Assembly: GCA_024695465.1 (NCBI GenBank)
Contig: JAILID010000072.1
Span: forward strand, 1-64,000
DNA from: Lachnospiraceae bacterium
GTDB lineage: Bacteria; Bacillota; Clostridia; Lachnospirales; Lachnospiraceae
Direction of reading: 5' to 3'
Length of the DNA stretch: 64,000 nucleotides
Below the pieces are notes generated by a model. It saw nothing but the letters and a program-made list of their open reading frames with translations. It was not told the origin of the DNA and did no database searches. The position numbers and the translations under genes are program-made. Each line of letters starts with the position of its first letter. The first letter of the stretch is position 1. Below, piece after piece: positions 25,823 to 32,959 of the stretch.

Positions 25823-26863
25823 TTAATATTCCGTATCCGTCAGCTGGTAATGGATCGCGTCGGAGGTTTCACGGGTGCGGTAGGTTTCCGCCGTGCGGTC
25901 CTCGTCGTCGCAGCAGGGATCCTCAGGCCTTGCAGCCTTCGGGCGTTCCGACATATCGATGCTCATCGCGTCCCCCAGCCCCGTCGCTTCCGAGACCAGC
26001 CCCAGGGAAGAAATCACGCCGGACAGATCGGTCGGCATATAGATCTTCGTCGCGCGGCCGTCCGCCACATTCTTAAGCGCCTCCAGGCCCTTCAGCTTCA
26101 GGACAGAAGCATCCGCGTTCGCCGCCTTAAGCGCCTTAAGTCCGTTGGCCTCCGCCTCATAGACCAGGGCAATCGAGCGGGCCCGGCCTTCCGCAAGGGC
26201 GATCTGGGCGTCTCGTTCCGCCTGGGCCGCCAGTATCTTAGCCTGCTTGTCGCCTTCCGCGCGGGCGACAACCGACTCCTTGTGCGCCGAGGCTTCCAGG
26301 ATCGTCTGGCGCTTTTCGCGCTCCGCCTTCATCTGCTTCTCCATGGCGGACTGGATCTCCGCCGGCGGAATGATGTTCTTCAGCTCGACGCGGGTCACCT
26401 TGATGCCCCAGGCATCCGTCGCCACGTCCAGGATCTGCTGCATCTGGGCGTTGATGATATCCCGGCTGGTCAGGGTCTGGTCCAGCTCCATGCCGCCGAT
26501 GATATTTCGAAGCGTCGTCGCGTTAAGGTTCTCCAACGCGCTCACGGGCCGGTCAACCCCGTAGGTATAAAGCCGCGGATCAAAGATCTTGAAGTAAACA
26601 ACCGTGTCGATCTTCATCGTAACGTTATCCTTCGTGATGACCGAGGAGGGGGCGAAGTCGCAAACCTGCTCCTTCAGGGAGACCCGGCTGGCAACCCTCT
26701 CCACGAAAGGTATTTTAAAATGAAGACCGTGCTCCCAAGTCGTCCGGTAGCTTCCGAAAAACTCGATGACGAACGCGTATGCCTGCGGAACCACGCGGAT
26801 GCAGCGCCAGATCAGCAGGATCAGCAAAAACGCGATAACAAGAAGAGTGACAGCAAAACCCAT
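25823..26863 (-). CDS. SPFH/stomatin-prohibitin family membrane protein
   Basis: A 346-residue protein with one N-terminal membrane helix, then an SPFH domain (VVPQAYAFVIEFFGSYRTTW, HFKIPFVERV, GGMELDQTLTSRDIINAQM), a long charged helix typical of the flotillin/stomatin coiled coil (MEKQMKAEREKRQTILEAS), the EANGLKALKAANADASVLKLKG segment, and a variable tail. It resembles QmcA/HflK-type scaffold proteins that form membrane rings and modulate FtsH-like proteases. No NfeD partner gene is adjacent, which is the usual neighbour. It has its own promoter (26921-26949) and terminator, so it is monocistronic. Confidence 0.88.
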   Translation of the reverse strand: MGFAVTLLVIAFLLILLIWRCIRVVPQAYAFVIEFFGSYRTTWEHGLHFKIPFVERVASRVSLKEQVCDFAPSSVITKDNVTMKIDTVVYFKIFDPRLYTYGVDRPVSALENLNATTLRNIIGGMELDQTLTSRDIINAQMQQILDVATDAWGIKVTRVELKNIIPPAEIQSAMEKQMKAEREKRQTILEASAHKESVVARAEGDKQAKILAAQAERDAQIALAEGRARSIALVYEAEANGLKALKAANADASVLKLKGLEALKNVADGRATKIYMPTDLSGVISSLGLVSEATGLGDAMSIDMSERPKAARPEDPCCDDEDRTAETYRTRETSDAIHYQLTDTEY

Positions 26864-26920
26864 AATAGGACCTCCTTTGCGGACGGCATTTTATACAATT
26901 TTTTGAACCGCCGCCCTCTG

Positions 26921-26949
26921 ATTATATCACGTTTTGCCCATATCCGCAA
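26921..26949 (-). promoter_or_regulatory. Promoter of the SPFH gene
   Basis: Minus strand: TTGCGG (26949-26944), 17-bp spacer, TATAAT (26926-26921). Confidence 0.75.
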
Positions 26950-26996
26950 GGCATATACTAAAAAGCGCTCCGGCCGCCCTTAAGCGCAGGAAACCC

Positions 26997-27025
26997 TTGC
27001 ATCTTTCTTCCCCATGCTCTAAACT
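26997..27025 (+). promoter_or_regulatory. Promoter of the ProX-type editing gene
   Basis: TTGCAT (26997-27002), 17-bp spacer, TAAACT (27020-27025), giving a leader of about 27 bases before the start at 27059. Confidence 0.6.
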
Positions 27026-27058
27026 GTTGTCAGATCAAAAACAAAGGAGAAAAACCCT

Positions 27059-27616
27059 ATGCCTTACGTCCTCGAAAAAGGCCGCCCGGACGATCTGTCC
27101 GGACGGCTTCCCCGCGAAATTGCCTGCTATGACCTGCTTGATTCCCTCGGAATCGAATACTACCGCACCGACCACCCGGACGCAGCCGCCTACACGATGG
27201 AAGCCTGCCGGGAGATCGACGCCGTACTTGGCACGGAGGTCTGCAAGAATCTCTTCCTCACCAACCGCCGCCACACCGCTTTCTATCTTCTCATCATGCC
27301 GGGCGATAAAGTCTTTAAGACCAAAGAGATCACCGGCCAGCTCGGCTGCGCCCGGCTTTCCTTCGGCAGCCCGGAAGAGATGGAAGCCCTCATCGGCTGC
27401 GCGCCCGGCTCCTCCAGCCTGCTCGGGCTGATGAACGATCGGGACAAGCAGGTCCAGCTCGTCATTGACCGGGACGTCTTATCCTCCGAATATTTCGGAT
27501 GCCACCCCTGCATCAATACCTCAAGTCTGAAAATGAAAACCAGCGACGCCTTCGGGGCCTTCCTTAAAGCCGTCCGCCATGATTACATTCCCGTGACGCT
27601 CATTGGAGATCAGTAA
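27059..27616 (+). CDS. proX: Prolyl-tRNA editing protein, ProX/PrdX (YbaK-like) family
   Basis: A 185-residue free-standing trans-editing domain. Family elements: CKNLFLTNRRHTAFYLLIMPGDK near residue 62, the GSSSLLGLMND loop near 120, VIDRDVLSSEYFGCHPCINTSSLKM near 140 and the closing VRHDYIPVTLI. Such proteins hydrolyse Ala-tRNA-Pro (or related mischarged tRNAs) made by ProRS. GGAG lies nine bases before the start. It stands alone on the plus strand between an SPFH gene and unrecognised membrane proteins. No proS is nearby. Confidence 0.88.
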   Translation: MPYVLEKGRPDDLSGRLPREIACYDLLDSLGIEYYRTDHPDAAAYTMEACREIDAVLGTEVCKNLFLTNRRHTAFYLLIMPGDKVFKTKEITGQLGCARLSFGSPEEMEALIGCAPGSSSLLGLMNDRDKQVQLVIDRDVLSSEYFGCHPCINTSSLKMKTSDAFGAFLKAVRHDYIPVTLIGDQ

Positions 27617-27684
27617 TACGATCTCCAATCCGCGGGTCCGGGTGCCGACATCACATGATCCGGCCATCGGCTATCGGCCGGCCA

Positions 27685-28431
27685 TCACCAATCCGAGCCC
27701 CAATCCGTATCCCCGGCGTCCCAGTCGTCATAATCGTAGTCGTAATCATCATCGTCGTATTCGTCAGCCTGCCAGTCGTCGCCGTCATACTCATACGCTT
27801 CCTGATAGTATTCGGTGTAGCTGAAAGCGTCGTAGGGATCCTCGAAAGAATAGTAATTGCCGAGGTAGGAATCATCCTCCAGGGCAAGCGTATCCGAATA
27901 CCGGCTCCAGTCACCCGAATCGTAATAATACCAGTCGTCGTCCAAGCTGTAGAAAAGCGCCTCACCCACCTGGTAATAGCCGTTGGATCTGGCAGAGGAC
28001 GGCTTTATATCCTGCCAGATGAAAAACGCGGTCGCGATCATGCAGACGGCAAAGCCCGCTGTCTGCCAATCGAGCCATTCGGGAAGCTTAAAGGCAAACG
28101 GCTTTCTTCCGCTTCCGGAAAGATCCCTCGTGAGCTCTTCCTCGTCGTAGGGATTGGACTTATAACGTTTCCTCCTGACGGTCTCCGCCCCGATCTTGGC
28201 CCAGATCTCCTGGGCGGCCCGGGCTTCATCCTTTCCCTGATAGCGGACGGCCCGCTCCCCGTTATCTTTGTTCTTGTATACGATCCAATCACCGCTTTCC
28301 GGGTCCTGATAAACCCCAAAACACCTGGGTTCCTTCCGGTCCTCCCCGATAAAAAAACGCATCTTCTCCAGCGGCATATTTTTCTCCGCGCACTTCTGCT
28401 TTAATTCCCCGATCGAATGAACCCTGCTCAT
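27685..28431 (-). CDS. Unrecognised single-pass membrane protein with Asp/Tyr/Trp-rich C-terminal tail
   Basis: I do not recognise this 248-residue protein. Residues 1-115 are a charged, apparently folded N-domain (MRFFIGEDRKEPRCFGVYQD, GDWIVYKNKDNGERAVRY) that could bind a small ligand; one membrane helix lies at about 122-140 (TAGFAVCMIATAFFIWQD). The last 100 residues are extremely rich in Asp, Tyr, Ser and Trp, with no Lys or Arg over the final 75 or so, so the tail is strongly negative. Without an N-terminal signal and with a charged N-domain, an inside-N, outside-C topology is likely. It follows the 28504-28905 gene by 72 bp on the same strand, and the two may form one unit. Confidence 0.75.
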   Translation of the reverse strand: MSRVHSIGELKQKCAEKNMPLEKMRFFIGEDRKEPRCFGVYQDPESGDWIVYKNKDNGERAVRYQGKDEARAAQEIWAKIGAETVRRKRYKSNPYDEEELTRDLSGSGRKPFAFKLPEWLDWQTAGFAVCMIATAFFIWQDIKPSSARSNGYYQVGEALFYSLDDDWYYYDSGDWSRYSDTLALEDDSYLGNYYSFEDPYDAFSYTEYYQEAYEYDGDDWQADEYDDDDYDYDYDDWDAGDTDWGSDW

Positions 28432-28503
28432 ACCATCATCTCCTTCCTGATATCACATCCGTTTCCCACAGATATCCAAGCCGCTTTTATTCGAAACAAT
28501 CCG

Positions 28504-28905
28504 TCAGCGATTCCCCGAGAAGAAATTCGAGATTCCCGCCAAAGGACCCAGCGTATCGGAAAGACGGCCGATGGATTCATTCAGCTTATCGATATCGATA
28601 TCCCGGATCTTCCCCAGCGACTCGGTCACCGCATCCATATTTTCCTCGACCAGCGTATCGACATTTCCCACCATCTCATCGATCCCCTCAAGCGAGGTTT
28701 CCAGCCGTCCCATCGTTGACCTCATATTCTCCATGGTCGAAACAGCCGAGGGAATGAATACCAGGGCGGCGTAGATCAGCGCCCCGGCCGCGAGAATGAC
28801 CGCCGCCATCGAGACCGCGTTCATTATCATCCTTCTCCGGCCATCCTTCGCGATCACCACAAGAAGCTCCTTCTCCGTCATCTCCGTAAGCTCTTTTTTC
28901 TCCAT
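28504..28905 (-). CDS. Unrecognised small membrane-anchored coiled-coil protein
   Basis: A 133-residue protein: acidic/basic N-terminal 25 residues (EKKELTEMTEKELLVVIAK), one membrane helix at about 28-52, then a helical stretch (MENMRSTMGRLETSLEGI...) whose heptad-like pattern resembles the linker of chemoreceptors and of DUF948-type proteins, ending in a Gly/Phe-rich tail. AAGGAGA precedes the start. Function unknown. Upstream are a candidate promoter at 29082-29108 and a perfect palindrome at 28944-28965 inside the long leader. Confidence 0.75.
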   Translation of the reverse strand: MEKKELTEMTEKELLVVIAKDGRRRMIMNAVSMAAVILAAGALIYAALVFIPSAVSTMENMRSTMGRLETSLEGIDEMVGNVDTLVEENMDAVTESLGKIRDIDIDKLNESIGRLSDTLGPLAGISNFFSGNR

Positions 28906-29081
28906 AGCCTTCTCCTTTCATACCGGGGGTTTCCTTTTACAGGAAATGAAAAGCGCTTTTCATTTTTCTCGTTTCCCGCGCCGGATTTACGCCGGTTCAC
29001 GCGGCAAAATGCCCACGCAAATCCGGGCGCGTCTTCGGGGAGCGTTACCGGCAAACGGCAAATTGATTTGTCATTTGTTCT

Positions 29082-29108
29082 ATTATAACACAAAATAAGC
29101 CTCTGCAA
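29082..29108 (-). promoter_or_regulatory. Candidate promoter of the 28905 membrane-protein unit
   Basis: Minus strand: TATAAT (29087-29082) with TTGCAG (29108-29103) at a short 15-bp spacing. The -10 box is convincing, the -35 less so. It implies a leader of about 170 bases containing the 28944-28965 palindrome. Confidence 0.4.
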
Positions 29109-29176
29109 CAGAATCCGGCACAAGTCGCCGGAAAATCAAAACTTCCATTCCAAAAAGCCCAATACGCAAACGCTTC

Positions 29177-29205
29177 TTGTCTGTCGCCTCCTTCTATGTT
29201 AGAAT
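29177..29205 (+). promoter_or_regulatory. Promoter of the HAD phosphatase gene
   Basis: TTGTCT (29177-29182), 17-bp spacer, TAGAAT (29200-29205). Confidence 0.55.
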
Positions 29206-29252
29206 CAGGAAAAACTGGCAGCGGCATAAGCAAAGGCCGCCAAGGAGGAAAC

Positions 29253-30026
29253 ATGCAGCGCAAATACTTCTTTTTTGACATAGACGGCACCCTGACGGAT
29301 ATCCGCAGCGGTAAGATCGTCCCCTCCGCCAAAGAAGCGGTCCGCAAGCTCGCAGAGGCGGGACACTTTGTCTCGATCTGCACGGGCCGGGCCTTCTACA
29401 AGGCGGAACCTTTCCGGGCAGCCAACGAAATTTCCAACATGGTCTGCAACGGCGGCCACGGGATCGTAATCGACGGCAGGCTGATCGAAAACAGGCCCAT
29501 GCCCTATGAAGCGTCCCTGGCCGTCTACCGCGAAGCCCTCTCCTTAGGCTACGGGGTCCTGACCGCCGTCGACGACACGGCCAAAGTCTACGCGAAGGAT
29601 TTCACCTTCTATGACCAGGTCGGAATCCGGCAGGAGCCCACGGTTTACGTGATCGACGAGCATTTTGATCCGGAAAACTTTGGAAAAATCTATAAAATGT
29701 ATGTCTCGATTCCCGAGGAAGAGGAGGAGCGGCTCAGCCTCCGGGATACCCTCGGCCACATGCGCTTTGTAAAGGATTATCTGATGTTCCAGCCGGATGA
29801 GAAGAAAGACGGCATCTTCCGCATGCTGGAGCTGAACGGCGGGAAGATCGAAGACGTCGTCGTCTTCGGAGACGATACCAACGATATGGTTATGTTCGAT
29901 CCCCGTTTTTACAAGGTTGCCATGGGCAACGGCAGGGATGAGCTGAAAGCCCTGGCGGACTATGTCGCGCCCGCCAACGTGGAGGACGGGATCTACCGCG
30001 CCTGCGCTAAGCACGGCTGGTTTTAA
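29253..30026 (+). CDS. HAD-superfamily (Cof-type) phosphatase
   Basis: The start at 29253 (MQRKYFFFDIDGTLTD) follows AGGAGG directly; 257 residues. HAD motifs: I, FDIDGTLTD (nucleophile Asp) at residue 8; II, SICTGRA near 42; III/IV, the lysine region and VVFGDDTNDMVMF near 210. The C2 cap and overall size place it among Cof/YwpJ-like phosphatases, which usually hydrolyse sugar phosphates or nucleotide cofactors such as FMN. The specific substrate cannot be told. It stands alone and is followed by a strong bidirectional terminator. Confidence 0.88.
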   Translation: MQRKYFFFDIDGTLTDIRSGKIVPSAKEAVRKLAEAGHFVSICTGRAFYKAEPFRAANEISNMVCNGGHGIVIDGRLIENRPMPYEASLAVYREALSLGYGVLTAVDDTAKVYAKDFTFYDQVGIRQEPTVYVIDEHFDPENFGKIYKMYVSIPEEEEERLSLRDTLGHMRFVKDYLMFQPDEKKDGIFRMLELNGGKIEDVVVFGDDTNDMVMFDPRFYKVAMGNGRDELKALADYVAPANVEDGIYRACAKHGWF

Positions 30027-30031
30027 GCATG

Positions 30032-30064
30032 AAAAAAGCCGGGAACTTTTCCCGGCTTTTTTTG
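30032..30064. terminator. Bidirectional terminator between HAD and PAP2 genes
   Basis: Arms AAAAGCCGGG and CCCGGCTTTT (30034-30060), flanked by A and T runs, serving the convergent HAD (plus) and PAP2 (minus) genes. Confidence 0.9.
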
Positions 30065-30072
30065 CCTTCCGC

Positions 30073-30774
30073 CTACATCAATTCCCGCTCCCTTCTTTTC
30101 AGGGCCCGGCGCTCAAGATAGGCGTCCCATCTCTTCCAGCGAAGAACAAGACCTTCCTCATAAGTCAGATAATTGACAACCAGTGCCAGGATCCCGCCGG
30201 CCAAAACATCCAGCATGGAATGCTGCTTGATAAAGACCGTCGATAAAATGATGAGGGCTGCCCAGGTGATGAGGAATCCCCGGCTCCTATTCCGCATCGT
30301 CTGCCAGCGATCGGAACGAATCACCGCGGAAATAATCACCGCCGTGTTGTAGACGTGGATGCTGGGCCACACATTCGTAGGCGTATCCACCTCCCAGAGA
30401 TCCAGGCACATCCTCACGAAGATATTATCTCTTCCTATATAGCCCGGCCTCAGATTCAAAGCAGTCGGAACGAATGTCGATACCAGAAGGAAAAATGTCA
30501 TCCCGATCATACACATGGTAATCATCCGGTCAAAGGCCTCCCGGTCTGAAAAGTTGAGCCAGAGCCCCAGTCCCAGCATAAAAACGAACCAGGACAGATA
30601 GGGAATTACAAAAACCTCGATAAACGGAATCGCGTCATCCAGAGAATTCCCTAAGATAAGATAGTCTTTCTGGGGTTCTGACTCCAGATAATCAAACCAA
30701 AGCAGATAGAAAAAGCCATACACACACGCAGGCATAAGATGTCCAACACTTGCTGCCGGCAATGTTCTTTTCAC
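30073..30774 (-). CDS. PAP2-like membrane phosphatase/transferase
   Basis: A 233-residue protein with about five membrane helices, starting at GTG (30774) behind GGGAGGG. The C-terminal half has the active-site pair of the PAP2/inositolphosphotransferase-like family: WPSIHVYNT (P-S-x-H) near residue 138 and TVFIKQHSMLDVLAG (H-x3-D) near 190; the R/K of motif 1 may be LRPGYIG near 113. Such enzymes remove phosphate from, or transfer headgroups onto, membrane lipids. It is monocistronic, with a TATAAT at about 30855-30860 (minus strand) and a weak -35. Substrate unknown. Confidence 0.8.
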   Translation of the reverse strand: MKRTLPAASVGHLMPACVYGFFYLLWFDYLESEPQKDYLILGNSLDDAIPFIEVFVIPYLSWFVFMLGLGLWLNFSDREAFDRMITMCMIGMTFFLLVSTFVPTALNLRPGYIGRDNIFVRMCLDLWEVDTPTNVWPSIHVYNTAVIISAVIRSDRWQTMRNRSRGFLITWAALIILSTVFIKQHSMLDVLAGGILALVVNYLTYEEGLVLRWKRWDAYLERRALKRRERELM

Positions 30775-30903
30775 TGTAAATTCCCTCCCTTTTGGAATTT
30801 CTTCTTTCTTTTATGTCTCTCCTTTCAGCGAACCCTATTATAGACTTTTTCCGATAAAAATCCAGTACCTTTTTTGCATTTTAAGAAATTTTCATAAGAT
30901 CTT

Positions 30904-30945
30904 AAAAATCGAACCCCAAAGCAGCCGTATCAGCGCTTTGGGGTT
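30904..30945 (-). terminator. Terminator of the eda-kdgK operon
   Basis: Arms AACCCCAAAGC (minus strand) and GCTTTGGGGTT (30912-30945 overall), followed on the minus strand by CGATTTTTAAG. Confidence 0.85.
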
Positions 30946-30979
30946 CGGCAGAAATGATTCGTCTATTGTCAGCTGTCTC

Positions 30980-32071
30980 TTATCTCTTGACGCGGGCGCC
31001 GGCGCCGCTCATGATCGCCTCCACTTCCTTCCTGGAAGCCATGGAAGTATCGCCCGGCGTGGTCATAGCCAGCGCGCCGTGAGCCGCGCCGTAGTTGACC
31101 GCCTGTACCGGATCGCCGGTTGCCATCAGACCGTAGACAAGGCCGGAAGCGAAAGAGTCGCCGCCGCCGACGCGGTCCATGATCTCAAGTCCGTCGTAAG
31201 CGTTGGAGAAGTAGATCTCGCCGTCCGCCCAGCACATAGCCTTCCAGTCATTGACGGTAGCGGTCTTGACGGTACGCAGGGTCGTCGCGACGACCTTAAA
31301 GTTCGGATAAGTCTTGGCCGCCTCGTTGATCATCTTCTTATAGCCCTCGATGTTGAGTTCCTTCAGGTTCTCGTCGTTGCCCTCGATCTTGAAGCCGAGG
31401 CAGGCGGTGAAATCCTCCTCATTGCCGATCATGACGTCGACATACTTGGCGATCTCCTTGTTGACAGCCTGGGCCTTCTCAAGGCCGCCGATGGCGCTCC
31501 ACATGGAAGGACGATAGTTGAGGTCGTAAGAGACAATCGTGCCGTACTTCTTAGCGGTCTTGATGACCTCGATGACGGTCTCGGAAGCCTGCTCGGAAAG
31601 AGCCGCGTAGATGCCGCCGGTGTGCAGCCAGCGGACGCCGAGGGTCCCGAAGAGATATTCCAGATTGAAGTCTTCCGGCTTCGCCTGGGAGATCGCGGTA
31701 TTCGCGCGGTCAGAGCAGCCGACAGCGCCGCGGATGCCGAAGCCCCTCTCGGTAAAGTTGATGCCGTTGCGGCAGATACGGCCGATGCCGTCTGTCTTCT
31801 TCATGTAGATGAAGGAGGTGTCAACGCCGCCCTGCTCGATGAAATCCTTCATCAGAAGGCCGACTTCGTTATCCGCAAATGCGGTAAGGACAGCCGTCTT
31901 GAGGCCGAAGCACTTGTGCAGGCCGCGGATTACGTTGTACTCTCCGCCGCCTTCCCATGCGCGGAAGCTTCTTGCGGTGCGGATCCGGCCTTCGCCCGGA
32001 TCCAGGCGAAGCATAACCTCGCCGAGGGAAACAGCGTCATAGGTATAATTCTCTCTGAGATTCAGTTCCAT
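30980..32071 (-). CDS. kdgK: 2-dehydro-3-deoxygluconate kinase (PfkB family)
   Basis: A 363-residue PfkB/ribokinase-fold sugar kinase. N-terminal GEVMLRLDPGEG and the substrate region GGGEYNVIRGLHKCFGLKT are typical of KDG kinases; the catalytic anion-hole motif is DRVGGGDSFASGL near residue 300. It phosphorylates 2-keto-3-deoxygluconate to KDPG with ATP. It begins 18 bp after eda, whose product splits KDPG, so the two complete the last steps of hexuronate breakdown from the uxu genes upstream. AraC, cre and the eda promoter give the likely control. Confidence 0.92.
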   Translation of the reverse strand: MELNLRENYTYDAVSLGEVMLRLDPGEGRIRTARSFRAWEGGGEYNVIRGLHKCFGLKTAVLTAFADNEVGLLMKDFIEQGGVDTSFIYMKKTDGIGRICRNGINFTERGFGIRGAVGCSDRANTAISQAKPEDFNLEYLFGTLGVRWLHTGGIYAALSEQASETVIEVIKTAKKYGTIVSYDLNYRPSMWSAIGGLEKAQAVNKEIAKYVDVMIGNEEDFTACLGFKIEGNDENLKELNIEGYKKMINEAAKTYPNFKVVATTLRTVKTATVNDWKAMCWADGEIYFSNAYDGLEIMDRVGGGDSFASGLVYGLMATGDPVQAVNYGAAHGALAMTTPGDTSMASRKEVEAIMSGAGARVKR

Positions 32072-32089
32072 CTTCTTATCTCCTCTCCC

Positions 32090-32728
32090 TTAGCCGCGGA
32101 CTTCCTTAACGATATCGGCAGCTTCCTTAACCATCTCGGTGATCTTATCGAACTCGCCGGCTTTGATCATGTCGCCCTTGACCATCCAGCTTCCGCCGCA
32201 GCAGAGGATCTTGTCGTTGGCCAGGTATTCGCGGACGTTCTTTGCGGAGATACCGCCGGTCGGCATGAACTTGACGTTAACATAAGCGGCGCCGATTGCC
32301 TTGATGAAGCCAAGGCCGCCGGACGGCTCAGCCGGGAAGAATTTCACGGTGTCGAGACCGAGTTCAAGAGCGCGCTCCACATCCGACGGCGTGCAGGTGC
32401 CCGGGCAGACCGGAACGCCCCTGTTGATGCAGTACTGAACGATCTTCGGGTTGAGGCCCGGAGCGACGATAAACTTCGCGCCGGCTTCGATCGCGCGGTT
32501 GGCCTGCTCAATCGTCAGAACCGTACCTGCGCCGACCAGCATCTCCGGGAACTTCTCGGACATAATCCGGATCGACTCCTCAGCGGCTGCGGTACGGAAC
32601 GTAACTTCCGCGCAGGGAAGCCCGCCTTCCATGAGGGCCTTGCCGAGGGGCTCCGCATCCTTTGCGTCGTTTAAGACGACGACCGGAACAATACCGATTT
32701 CACCGAGTTTCTTCAACACATCATTCAT
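32090..32728 (-). CDS. eda: KDPG/KHG bifunctional aldolase
   Basis: The start at 32728 (MNDVLKKLGEIGIVPVVVL) follows AGGAGG and gives 212 residues. A class I aldolase TIM barrel with the Schiff-base lysine in VKFFPAEPSGG near residue 135, the base Glu in CAEVTFRT near 45, and GAGTVLTIEQ and PGTCTPSDVERA as substrate loops. It cleaves 2-keto-3-deoxy-6-phosphogluconate to pyruvate and glyceraldehyde-3-phosphate. First gene of the eda-kdgK operon; a cre-like operator lies between promoter and gene. Confidence 0.95.
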   Translation of the reverse strand: MNDVLKKLGEIGIVPVVVLNDAKDAEPLGKALMEGGLPCAEVTFRTAAAEESIRIMSEKFPEMLVGAGTVLTIEQANRAIEAGAKFIVAPGLNPKIVQYCINRGVPVCPGTCTPSDVERALELGLDTVKFFPAEPSGGLGFIKAIGAAYVNVKFMPTGGISAKNVREYLANDKILCCGGSWMVKGDMIKAGEFDKITEMVKEAADIVKEVRG

Positions 32729-32812
32729 GACTGGATCCTCCTTCATTTTCGTTATGATGCTTCTATAAATAACTAATTCAAACCGCTTTAGGAAATGAAG
32801 ACCGCTTCTTTT

Positions 32813-32826
32813 TGAAAGCGCTTACA
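32813..32826. promoter_or_regulatory. cre / LacI-family operator
   Basis: TGAAAGCGCTTACA matches the Bacillota catabolite-response consensus TGWAANCGNTNWCA at every position. It lies about 6-20 bases downstream of the predicted transcript start of eda-kdgK, the classic roadblock position. CcpA is the likely ligand; a LacI-family uronate regulator would recognise a similar palindrome. Confidence 0.8.
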
Positions 32827-32838
32827 TTCTCTGTTTTC

Positions 32839-32867
32839 ATTATAACCGAAGCCGCCGCTTATTGCAA
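32839..32867 (-). promoter_or_regulatory. Promoter of eda-kdgK
   Basis: Minus strand: TTGCAA (32867-32862), 17-bp spacer, TATAAT (32844-32839). The -35 box falls in the loop of the inverted repeat at 32851-32878. Confidence 0.8.
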
Positions 32868-32889
32868 GAGGCGGCGGCTTTTTTTTTAA
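32851..32889 (+). terminator. Plus-oriented terminator-like hairpin inside the eda promoter
   Basis: Arms GCCGCCGC (32851-32858) and GCGGCGGC (32871-32878) followed by nine T residues on the plus strand. There is no plus-strand gene for it to end; it would stop antisense transcription toward uxuB, or act as a DNA operator over the -35 box. Confidence 0.6.
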
Positions 32890-32900
32890 ACTTTTCTTAA

Positions 32901-32953
32901 CAAATAAGAGACGCCGCGAAAAAGGAAAAACGCATTTCCTTTCCCGCGGCGTC
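32901..32953 (-). terminator. Terminator of uxuA-uxuB
   Basis: Arms GACGCCGCG (32910-32918) and CGCGGCGTC (32945-32953), with further GGAAA/TTTCC pairing inside. On the minus strand it is followed by TCTTATTTGTT. Confidence 0.8.
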
Positions 32954-32959
32954 TTCTCT

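Larger units (their letters stand above)
28906..29252. other. Divergent regulatory region with perfect 22-bp palindrome
   Basis: No gene is seen in these 347 bases between divergent genes. A perfect palindrome at 28944-28965 consists of AAATGAAAAGC joined to its reverse complement GCTTTTCATTT, i.e. two copies of the recurring AAATGAA word head to head. The candidate promoters at 29082-29108 (minus) and 29177-29205 (plus) lie here. Confidence 0.6.

Noticed and set aside
30938..32674. Plus-strand open frame of 578 codons opposite kdgK and eda
   Set aside because: Antisense to two clearly recognisable genes, with no start signal. Composition artefact.
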